DNA of 64,000 nt from Lysinibacter sp. HNR (GTDB taxonomy: Bacteria; Actinomycetota; Actinomycetes; Actinomycetales; Microbacteriaceae). The first letter of the stretch is position 1. Every line of letters begins with the position of its first letter. The stretch is from contig NZ_CP121684.1 of NCBI RefSeq assembly GCF_029760935.1, positions 1,116,001 through 1,180,000 on the forward strand, in the 5' to 3' direction. The position numbers and the translations under genes are program-made. The notes beneath the pieces are model-generated. The model saw only the letters and a list, made by a program, of their open reading frames with translations, did no database searches and was not told the DNA's origin. Positions 9,013 to 16,147 of the stretch are shown here, in pieces.

Positions 9013-9957
9013 TCACGACGGTCGCATTTTTTGTGATTGCGCGTTGCCACGCAGAAGCGATCGTATTCTCAAACCAGAAAAGACGAGGGCAACTATCGTA
9101 ATAATGTAGGGCATCATGAGGGCTATGTTTGAGTTTATTCCTGCGATTCCCAGGAGATCGGATAGTGCATCGGCCGCCCCAAATATTGTCGCCGCAACCA
9201 TCGTTCGTACGGGTCTTGCAAGGCCGAATGTGAGAGCCGCAACAGCGATAAATCCTCGCCCGGCGGTCATATCGGCGGAAAACGCTCCGATGGTTGCCAT
9301 CGCTAGTTGGGATCCGGCCAAGCCACAGAACACACCGGAAAGAAGCACACTCATAAACTTGACTCGCAATACGCGGACGCCTGCGGCCTGCGCGGCGGCT
9401 TGGTCCTCACCAGCAGCGCGGAGGTGGACCCCAAAACGGGTTCTGTACAGCAGGAAAGAACAGAGCGGTACCGCCGCGAAGGCTAACCAGACCAGGACGG
9501 TTTGATCGTTGAGGGTGGGGCCGAGCACAGGGATTTCAGCGAGTGGACCCAACGATATCTTGGGCAGTGTTATGGTCTTATCGGGTGGTGTTACCCCGGC
9601 ATTACCGTAGAGGGTCACCAGAAGAAACACGGTGAGTCCGACGGCCAAGAGGTTAACCCCTATGCCCACCACAATCTCGTCGGCGTGAAAGTGCAGCACT
9701 ATTATGGCAAAAATTAAGGCGAGAAGGGCGGCTGCAAGCACGCCCGCCACGAGCCCGATGAATGAGTTGCCCGTTGTGATCCCGACGCTAATCGAGGCAA
9801 AAGCACCCAGAAGCATCATCCCCTCAAGGCCGATATTGAGCACGTTTGCTTGCTGGGTAAGCGCTCCGCCCAGTGCCGCGAGGAGGATCGGCGTGACCTT
9901 TGCAAGGATAACCGCGAGGGTTGCCGCTGTGAAAAGCTGTGCGAGTAGGTCGTTCAT
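9013..9957 (-). CDS. Nucleoside ABC transporter permease (NupQ/YufQ-like)
   Basis: A 314-residue membrane protein with eight to ten hydrophobic segments and the branched-chain/ribose-type permease signature (GLEGMMLLGAF, LRAAGEDQAAAQAAGVRV). It pairs with the BMP lipoprotein and the ATPase-permease fusion encoded just upstream; such BMP-family importers (NupNOPQ in Bacillus and Lactococcus, RnsABCD in Streptococcus) carry purine and pyrimidine nucleosides. The ATG at 9955-9957 overlaps the TGA stop of the fusion gene (ATGA), so the two are translationally coupled. It represents the second of the two transmembrane subunits of the importer. Confidence 0.88.
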   Translation of the reverse strand: MNDLLAQLFTAATLAVILAKVTPILLAALGGALTQQANVLNIGLEGMMLLGAFASISVGITTGNSFIGLVAGVLAAALLALIFAIIVLHFHADEIVVGIGVNLLAVGLTVFLLVTLYGNAGVTPPDKTITLPKISLGPLAEIPVLGPTLNDQTVLVWLAFAAVPLCSFLLYRTRFGVHLRAAGEDQAAAQAAGVRVLRVKFMSVLLSGVFCGLAGSQLAMATIGAFSADMTAGRGFIAVAALTFGLARPVRTMVAATIFGAADALSDLLGIAGINSNIALMMPYIITIVALVFSGLRIRSLLRGNAQSQKMRPS

Positions 9958-12746
9958 GAGTTTGCCTCCAGCGATGTTGAGGTTAAACCGTGCCGTTTAT
10001 GCAGGCGGAAGAGTCGGACGAGTCGTTCTCGAGTGTGCTTGTTGATGATGACGGTTGCTGTGATGAGCAGGATAATGAGACCCTGCAAAATGTTTACCAG
10101 GGGGTATGGAACCTCGGTATTGATCTGCATTCCGTTCGAACCGGACATCATGGTGGCGTAAAAGGCCGCCGCGAAGATTCCTGCCCAGGGATTGAGCCTG
10201 GCGAGAAGGGCAACGGTGATACCGAGGAATCCATATCCCGGTGAGAATATCTGTAGGAATTGTCCGCCGTTGGGGCCGAGGACAAAGAGGGAGCCGGCGA
10301 TACCGGCGAGGCCCCCGGAGAGCGCCATCACCTGAACACTGAGAATCCTGGTTGATACCCCTGTGTAGGGAGCAAAATTATTGAGTTCACCAACCTGACG
10401 AACCCGTAGGCCCCATACGCTGCGGGTAAGAAGAAGTGCGGTAAGACACACCACGATAAGCGCGAGGAGGAGATCCGCTCCGATGCCGAAATCCTCATTA
10501 AAGAGGGGAAGCATAGCCTGGGGTGCAATGGGTGGGGAGGCGGCCATGGTGAGCTCTGGGTCTTTAAGCGGCCCCGTAACCAGGTAGGCGGTGAGTAGGA
10601 CCCCTATTGAACTCATCATTAGAGTTGTGACGATAATGTCCACGCGCCATAGCGCAAAAAGGGTTCCGGGGATGCTTCCCCAGAGTGCGCCTCCGAGGAA
10701 CCCCGCACCGATGACGACGGCGGTGAGAAGGGGCCCGGGGAGATCGGAGAGGATGTGGCCGACGAGTGCCGCCGAGAGTGCACCCAGATACAGTTGCCCC
10801 TCTCCACCCAGGTTAAAGAATCCCGCGCGAAATGAAAGTGTTACCGCCGTGGCCATGATTACCAGGGGGATGAACTGTGCGATGAGTGCTGCGATGCCGA
10901 ACGAAGAACGGAAGCTTGAAAAGAACAGCTCATCGTACGCCCGAATGGGATTTTCGCCGATTGTGATGATAATTGCCGCGCCGATGAGAAGGGAAACCGC
11001 AACGGCTATGACGGGCTGCACGGATCCTTTTGCGAGGGAGCGCAGGAACCTCAGCATTCTCTGCCGCACAGGCTCTTTGCTCGTGTCCTGGGGGGAGGCT
11101 CCCGTCTGGTGCTCCGTGAAAAGAGGATATTCGGGGGTGTCCTCCTGTTTTTGCTCTGTGAGCAGGGGAGAGGTGGAATCTTGAAGGTGGTGTTCTTGTG
11201 ATTGTTTTTCCTGTGCGGCAGCGTTTGGAAGAGCTGGAGGGACCTGTCCCGTCATGGCTAGGCCGATGGCCTCCTCCGTCATGGTGTGTCGAGTGAACTC
11301 CGCAATGATGCGTCCGCGGAACATCACAACGATGCGATCCGAGAGCGACATCACCTCGTTCAGGTCAGCAGAGACGAGTAACACGGCACTTCCTTCGTCG
11401 CGTGCCGCTATCAGAGAACTGTGCACAAACTCCATGGCTCCAACGTCCACCCCGCGGGTGGGCTGTGATGCGATGAGGAGGGAAGGGCGGGTGATGAGTT
11501 CTCTTGCGATAATCACCTTCTGCATGTTTCCGCCCGAAAGGTTTTTGATTGGTGTCGCGGGGTGCGCTCCCCGAATATCGAAGAGGGAAATCAGTTTTGC
11601 CGCGAATTTTTTGCTCCTTGCCGTGCTGATCCATCCCGCGCGAACCCTGGGAGGGGTTGCGTGCGTTGCTAGGACGTTATCTGCCACCGAGAGAGACGGC
11701 CCTGTCCCTACGCCCAGCCGATCTTCGGGAATATAGGCGAGGCCTTGTTTTCGACGTTGCGCCACCGATTCATGTGTAATATCGTGGCCGTGAAGTGTGA
11801 GCGTTCCAGAGTCTGTCCGGGTAAGACCAGCGATGATCGAGGTGAGTTCTGCTTGGCCGTTCCCCTCGACCCCTGCAATACCAAGGATCTCTCCCGAACG
11901 CAGAGTGAGGTTGAGCCGGTTAAGTACGGTAACTCCGCGCTCATTCACATGGGTCAGATCTTTCACCGTGAGGGTTTCCTGCGTCGCTTTCCCCGGGGCA
12001 AAGGAGCTACGCAGGAGGACCTCGCGTCCTACCATTAGTCGAGCGATGTCTGACTGTGTCATACCCGTCGACTCGTGTGTACCCATGTTCTGCCCATCAC
12101 GAATAACTGTAAGAACCTGAGCAACGGCAAGTACCTCGTCTAGTTTGTGGGAGATAAACACAATTGCGCAACCAGCCGCGGCAAGTTTGCGAATAACGGC
12201 GAAGAGGTCTTCCGCTTCGCTGGGTGTGAGCACGGCGGTGGGTTCATCCAGGATGAGAATCTTTGTGTCATAGCTGAGTGCCTTGATAATTTCGACGCGC
12301 TGACGTAAGCCAATCGAGAGGTCTCTCACGAGCGCCTGGGGGTTGATCTCCAAGCCAAATTCACCCGCGAGCCTGTTCACTTTTTCTGCCATGAGTTTGG
12401 TGTCGAGAGTTCCCCATGATGTTCGCGGTTCGCGCCCCAGGAAAACGTTGGCCGCAACTGAGAGGGAGGGAACCAGTTTAAAATGTTGGTGAACCATACC
12501 GATTCCGAGTCGTGCGGCGTCCCGAGGACCTGCTATGGTCACTCGGATCCCGTTCACGAGGATTTCGCCCGAGTCGGGGATCTCGGTGCCGGCAATCATC
12601 GACATCAATGTAGTTTTCCCGGCCCCGTTTTCCCCAACGATGGCGTGTACCTGGCCGGGGAGCATGGCAAAGGAAATATTATTATTTGCGACTTTATCTC
12701 CAAAAGCTTTGGTGATGTTTCTTAGTTCGAGTAGCGCGCTCGGCAC
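9954..12746 (-). CDS. Nucleoside ABC importer: tandem ATPase fused to permease (NupO-NupP fusion)
   Basis: One uninterrupted 930-codon frame joins two proteins that are normally separate. Residues 1 to about 500 are a double ATPase of the RbsA/NupO type: domain 1 has Walker A GENGAGKTT, signature LSIGLRQRV and Walker B ILILDEPT; domain 2 has a degenerate P-loop (GVEGNGQAE), LSGGNMQK and IASQPTRG, as usual for this family. A hydrophilic Gln/Glu-rich linker follows (about 500-565). Then comes a complete NupP-like permease (about 566-930) with multiple membrane segments and FFNLGGEGQLYLGALSAA. The start GTG at 12744-12746 follows AGGGAGGT. A Met near residue 562, at the beginning of the permease, is preceded by a weak AGAGA and might allow internal initiation. 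The next gene overlaps by ATGA. Confidence 0.92.
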   Translation of the reverse strand: MPSALLELRNITKAFGDKVANNNISFAMLPGQVHAIVGENGAGKTTLMSMIAGTEIPDSGEILVNGIRVTIAGPRDAARLGIGMVHQHFKLVPSLSVAANVFLGREPRTSWGTLDTKLMAEKVNRLAGEFGLEINPQALVRDLSIGLRQRVEIIKALSYDTKILILDEPTAVLTPSEAEDLFAVIRKLAAAGCAIVFISHKLDEVLAVAQVLTVIRDGQNMGTHESTGMTQSDIARLMVGREVLLRSSFAPGKATQETLTVKDLTHVNERGVTVLNRLNLTLRSGEILGIAGVEGNGQAELTSIIAGLTRTDSGTLTLHGHDITHESVAQRRKQGLAYIPEDRLGVGTGPSLSVADNVLATHATPPRVRAGWISTARSKKFAAKLISLFDIRGAHPATPIKNLSGGNMQKVIIARELITRPSLLIASQPTRGVDVGAMEFVHSSLIAARDEGSAVLLVSADLNEVMSLSDRIVVMFRGRIIAEFTRHTMTEEAIGLAMTGQVPPALPNAAAQEKQSQEHHLQDSTSPLLTEQKQEDTPEYPLFTEHQTGASPQDTSKEPVRQRMLRFLRSLAKGSVQPVIAVAVSLLIGAAIIITIGENPIRAYDELFFSSFRSSFGIAALIAQFIPLVIMATAVTLSFRAGFFNLGGEGQLYLGALSAALVGHILSDLPGPLLTAVVIGAGFLGGALWGSIPGTLFALWRVDIIVTTLMMSSIGVLLTAYLVTGPLKDPELTMAASPPIAPQAMLPLFNEDFGIGADLLLALIVVCLTALLLTRSVWGLRVRQVGELNNFAPYTGVSTRILSVQVMALSGGLAGIAGSLFVLGPNGGQFLQIFSPGYGFLGITVALLARLNPWAGIFAAAFYATMMSGSNGMQINTEVPYPLVNILQGLIILLITATVIINKHTRERLVRLFRLHKRHGLTSTSLEANS

Positions 12747-12792
12747 GACTGACCTCCCTACGGTTGAAAGCTAATGAGTTATGTGGGACGGT

Positions 12793-13827
12793 TTACAACG
12801 TGCTGGAAACTGTGATCTCTCCGGAGATGACTCTGTCTGCAAACTCGGCTATACGCTTCTGAATCTCGGCTGAGACAATGTCGCCGTTATCTTCGAAGAT
12901 GAGCCCAACACCCCCGTTTGCCAGCCCGTATTCGGTGGTTTTGCCATAGGCCAGGCTTCCCTTTTGTGATTCTGCAACGGCGGTGCGTAGCGATTCTCCG
13001 ATGTTTTTGACCATCGAAGCAAGGATTGCTCCCTGGTGGAATGAATTTTGGTTTGCGTCAACACCTATTGCGTAGCGCCCGCTGTCGTTTGCGGCCTTGA
13101 GTACACCCAACCCGCTGCCTCCAGCTACTTGAAAGATGACGTCTGCATTCTGGTTGAACATGGCTTGTGCCTGGTCATAACCCTTGTTGGAATCTGCATA
13201 GTCTCCGACAAACGAGTCGAGGACACGGATTGAGGGATCTACGGCGTGAACACCCTCGGTAAAGCCAACCAAAAAATCGCGGATGATCGGAACGTCTACG
13301 GCCCCCACCATACCCACCGTTTTGCTGCCCGAGGCACGTGGAAAGGATTCCGGATCTGAGGTGACAAGTGCGGCAAGAACTCCCGCAAGGAACGCGCCCT
13401 CGTTCTGCTTGTATGTAATTGAGGCGACATTGGGTTCTTTTACGACGTCGTCGTAGGTGATGTATTTTTGTTCGGGATGTTTTCGCGCGGTCTGGGTGAG
13501 AATGTCCGTCATAAACGACGTTCCGGTGATCACGATGTCGAATTGTCCTGTTGACACGGACTCAATATTGGATTTCCACTGGGCCGGATCTTCCTTCTTG
13601 CCCTCAATATTTTTGATCGTGTTGCCATCTTGTTCGATAAGTTTCATGCCGCGTGCAGCATCATCAAAAAAGCCCTGGTCTCCAAGGGGCCCGCTGAACA
13701 CGTTCACAACGCTATAGCTATCTGTGTTCGTACCGGACCGTGGTGACTCTTGTTGAGCGCCACATCCGGTGAGGATGAGTCCCAGGATTGCGATGGATGC
13801 CGTGGTGGTGAATAAACGGGCTTTCAT
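12793..13827 (-). CDS. BMP-family nucleoside-binding lipoprotein
   Basis: A 344-residue extracytoplasmic solute-binding protein. The signal peptide ends in the lipobox LTGC, so the mature protein is lipid-anchored at Cys22. The body matches the basic membrane protein (BMP/PnrA/Med) family: SGPLGDQGFFDDAARG, FLAGVLAALV, VGMVGAVDVP, AQAMFNQNADVIFQVAGGSGLGV and GVDANQ. Characterised members bind nucleosides. It lies between the ribokinase gene and the ATPase-permease fusion in the same direction and supplies the receptor of that importer. A ribosome site (AAAGGAGC) is visible on the minus strand just before the ATG. Confidence 0.92.
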   Translation of the reverse strand: MKARLFTTTASIAILGLILTGCGAQQESPRSGTNTDSYSVVNVFSGPLGDQGFFDDAARGMKLIEQDGNTIKNIEGKKEDPAQWKSNIESVSTGQFDIVITGTSFMTDILTQTARKHPEQKYITYDDVVKEPNVASITYKQNEGAFLAGVLAALVTSDPESFPRASGSKTVGMVGAVDVPIIRDFLVGFTEGVHAVDPSIRVLDSFVGDYADSNKGYDQAQAMFNQNADVIFQVAGGSGLGVLKAANDSGRYAIGVDANQNSFHQGAILASMVKNIGESLRTAVAESQKGSLAYGKTTEYGLANGGVGLIFEDNGDIVSAEIQKRIAEFADRVISGEITVSSTL

Positions 13828-13854
13828 TTTGTGCTCCTTTGCAGGTTGCAGACG

Positions 13855-13864
13855 CTATCGATAG
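13855..13864. promoter_or_regulatory. 10-base palindrome upstream of BMP gene
   Basis: CTATCGATAG is a perfect palindrome in the 67-base gap between the ribokinase stop and the BMP start. It has a central CG like LacI-family operators but differs from the operator at 14902-14915. It may be a secondary site or chance. Confidence 0.25.
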
Positions 13865-13894
13865 AGAGCATCTCTAGTGTGAGTGTGGTTGCGG

Positions 13895-14848
13895 CTATGG
13901 GTTGACGAGGTTGCGGACGGATTGTTGATTCGGCATGGCGGTTGTTGCGCCAAACGACTGCACGGAGAGGGCGCTTGCGGCAATAGCCCACTGGACGGCG
14001 TTCTCTAGGGAATTGCCGTTTGCTAGCGAGTCGGCAAGAGCTCCAACAAAGGTGTCTCCCGCCCCCGTGGTGTCGGTAACAGATACCGATGGTGGTAACC
14101 AGGAGGACGCCTCCTGACCGTTCCAGAGGTAAGCTCCGCGTTCTCCTAGTGTCACCACCAGCCTGAGGTGGGGTGGTAATTGTGTGCGGGCACGGGAGGT
14201 AAAGGCATCAACCTGCTGTGGGGCGGGGTGTTGAAAGACGCTGAGATACTCGGTTTCGTTGACAACGAGTACATCGGTGAGTGCAAGTAATTCTGGGGGA
14301 ACCGGCCCGGCAGGGGCGGGATTGAGGATAAAGGTTCCGCGGCACAGTCTAGCTGCCTCGAGCGTTGCAACCAGGGGAACTTCGTATTGACAGACAACCA
14401 CCACCGCCTGCCGAATGATATCGGAGGAGCCGTGTATGTCGTTCTCTGAGAGGGTGGCGTTTGCCCCGGGAATGATGACGATATGGTTTTCGGCGTTACG
14501 GTCTACCGTGATGAAGGCTAATCCCGTGGGTTGTTCGGAGTACCGGAGGGCTCGTGTGCTGACGCCTTCTTGAGTGAGAAGTCTTCGCGCGGTCTCTCCG
14601 TGCTCGTCATCACCGATTCGAGCGATGAGGGCGACGCTCTGACCAAGGCGTGCGGCAGCAATGGCCTGGTTACTTCCTTTGCCACCAGAAAACCGAGCAA
14701 AGCCAGTGGTGGGTATGGTTTCTCCTGCGCTGGGTAAGTGCTGTACCCGAGCAACAAGATCCGTATTGATGCTTCCCACCACCACGACCCGCGGTGCGGA
14801 ATTGGGGTGGTGGGAGCGGGAATTTGTGTCCTGCATGATGAGCGGCAT
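13895..14848 (-). CDS. rbsK: Ribokinase (PfkB family)
   Basis: Phosphorylates ribose to ribose-5-phosphate with ATP in the cytosol. The 317-residue protein has the N-terminal VVVGSINTDLVARV strand, the substrate motif SGGKGSNQA (about 52-60), GANATLSEND, and the C-terminal PfkB signature DTTGAGDT with the catalytic Asp in GAGDT (262-266). The PfkB family also includes nucleoside and adenosine kinases, but the GSINTDL and SGGKGSNQA blocks and the context favour ribokinase. It is the first gene of the minus-strand nucleoside locus, downstream of a strong promoter and a LacI-type operator. Its N-terminal 18 residues before APRVVVVG are poorly conserved; an alternative start at residue 5 is possible. 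Confidence 0.9.
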   Translation of the reverse strand: MPLIMQDTNSRSHHPNSAPRVVVVGSINTDLVARVQHLPSAGETIPTTGFARFSGGKGSNQAIAAARLGQSVALIARIGDDEHGETARRLLTQEGVSTRALRYSEQPTGLAFITVDRNAENHIVIIPGANATLSENDIHGSSDIIRQAVVVVCQYEVPLVATLEAARLCRGTFILNPAPAGPVPPELLALTDVLVVNETEYLSVFQHPAPQQVDAFTSRARTQLPPHLRLVVTLGERGAYLWNGQEASSWLPPSVSVTDTTGAGDTFVGALADSLANGNSLENAVQWAIAASALSVQSFGATTAMPNQQSVRNLVNP

Positions 14849-14901
14849 CGCTACTCCATTGGGTAGGGGGATAACTTCAGCGGGTGTGTTTTTGATGGAC
14901 G

Positions 14902-14915
14902 AGAAAACGTTTTCT
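14902..14915. promoter_or_regulatory. LacI-family operator
   Basis: AGAAAACGTTTTCT is a perfect 14-base palindrome with the central CG usual for LacI/CcpA-family operators. It begins 7 bases downstream of the -10 of the rbsK promoter, where a bound repressor would block initiation. The LacI-family gene is divergent and immediately adjacent. Confidence 0.75.
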
Positions 14916-14922
14916 GGTACTT

Positions 14923-14951
14923 AGAGTAGGGTCTTAAATTCATGTTGTCAA
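14923..14951 (-). promoter_or_regulatory. Sigma70-type promoter of the nucleoside locus
   Basis: On the minus strand a perfect -35 TTGACA (plus 14946-14951) and a -10 TACTCT (plus 14923-14928) are separated by exactly 17 bases. It points at rbsK, whose start is 75 bases downstream of the -10. The predicted transcription start falls at or next to the LacI-type palindrome. Confidence 0.7.
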
Positions 14952-14967
14952 TACACATTATGTGTAT
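14951..14967. promoter_or_regulatory. 17-base palindrome between rbsK and lacI-type gene
   Basis: ATACACAT-T-ATGTGTAT has perfect 8-base arms around one base. It touches the -35 of the rbsK promoter and lies upstream of the regulator gene, so it could be a second operator (autoregulation or another factor). Its sequence is unrelated to the 14902-14915 palindrome. Confidence 0.5.
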
Positions 14968-15050
14968 AAGCTGTAATAAGAAATGGGTTCTACGCTGAGC
15001 GTGGTGAATAAATACGCGTGAACCGCATACTTTTGACGGAGGGTGCCAAA

Positions 15051-16061
15051 ATGACGAAGAGGATTACGGTGGTACAGGTTGCGGAAGCGGCTAATGTTTC
15101 CCCGGCAACAGCCTCCCGTGCACTGGCGGGAAACTCAAGCGTGGACCCAGCGCTCGCAAAGCGAGTGCTGGAGGCGCGCGATCAACTGGGGTACCGGGCG
15201 AATTTCCTCGCCAGGGCATTGCGTACCAGTCGCACGGATACCGTGGGAGTCATCGTGCCCTCGGTGTCGAACCCTTATTTTCTCAGCGTCATTGAATCCC
15301 TTGAACTAGCCTTTGATGAGGTGGGGCGTTCTATTATCCTGTGTGACTCTCAGGGCAGCATCGAGAACGAGACCCGTCGAATTCACACCCTCCGCCAGCA
15401 CATGGTTGACGGTTTGGTGATCATTCCGATGCGTAATCGACCCCACTCGGATGCGCTTGAGAACATTGCACGGACAATGCCTGTAGTGCTTTTCGACCGT
15501 TTTGTGCCCATCGGAGGCGTCGATTTTGTCGGCTCTGATGATGACTATGGCGTTCGGGAGAGTGTAAATCATCTGCTTCAAAGCGGGTGTACTTCGTTTG
15601 CTTATATTGGTTCTCAACCCGATTCGAGCACCGCCGAAGCTCGGCTTGTGGCCTTTCGAGCAGCTATGTTAGAGAGCGGTGAGGGAGTGCGTTTTTGTGA
15701 GTTTCTGGGAGGATTTAGCGCAGATTTTGGCCGTGAGGCTGCGCAGCGTCTGGTTCGTGATGGGTATGTTCCCGACGCAATACTCTGTGCTGCTGACGTG
15801 ATTGCTATTGCGGTTCTTGACGTCTTACGGGGTTCTCACATCGCGGTTCCCGACGATGTAAAATTAGTGGGGTATGACGGTTTGTGGTTGTCCTCGATCT
15901 TTTCTCCCCGACTCTCCACAGTGGAGCACCCGCTCGATCAGATGGCGCATGCAACGGTGGGCTTGCTGCGGAGCAGGCAGGAGAATCCGCTCTTGGAAAA
16001 CCGCACGAGGATCTTTCAACCGCGCTTGATTATTCGCGAGTCGAGTCGAGGTTCCGAGTGA
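15051..16061 (+). CDS. LacI-family transcriptional regulator of the nucleoside locus
   Basis: A 336-residue repressor. The N-terminal helix-turn-helix with hinge (ITVVQVAEAANVSPATASRAL, cut here to its core AEAANVSPATASRALAG) lies at residues 4-26; the rest is a periplasmic-binding-protein-like sensor domain (VGVIVPSVSNPYF, GSDDDYG, AILCAADVIAIAVL, ending FQPRLIIRESS). The start is the ATG at 15051, seven bases after GGAGGG at 15038-15043; the frame is open to 15018 but that longer start lacks a ribosome site. It is divergent from the ribokinase-importer-hydrolase genes, and a perfect LacI-type palindrome lies on their promoter. Ribose or a nucleoside is the likely inducer by inference from context. 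Confidence 0.9.
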   Translation: MTKRITVVQVAEAANVSPATASRALAGNSSVDPALAKRVLEARDQLGYRANFLARALRTSRTDTVGVIVPSVSNPYFLSVIESLELAFDEVGRSIILCDSQGSIENETRRIHTLRQHMVDGLVIIPMRNRPHSDALENIARTMPVVLFDRFVPIGGVDFVGSDDDYGVRESVNHLLQSGCTSFAYIGSQPDSSTAEARLVAFRAAMLESGEGVRFCEFLGGFSADFGREAAQRLVRDGYVPDAILCAADVIAIAVLDVLRGSHIAVPDDVKLVGYDGLWLSSIFSPRLSTVEHPLDQMAHATVGLLRSRQENPLLENRTRIFQPRLIIRESSRGSE

Positions 16062-16147
16062 TGCGTTTTAGCGTGGAAAACCGCTGAAAATCCACACGCC
16101 GACCACATAAACGGGTTGTGTCTGAGGGGGCCTGTATTCTGTGACGC

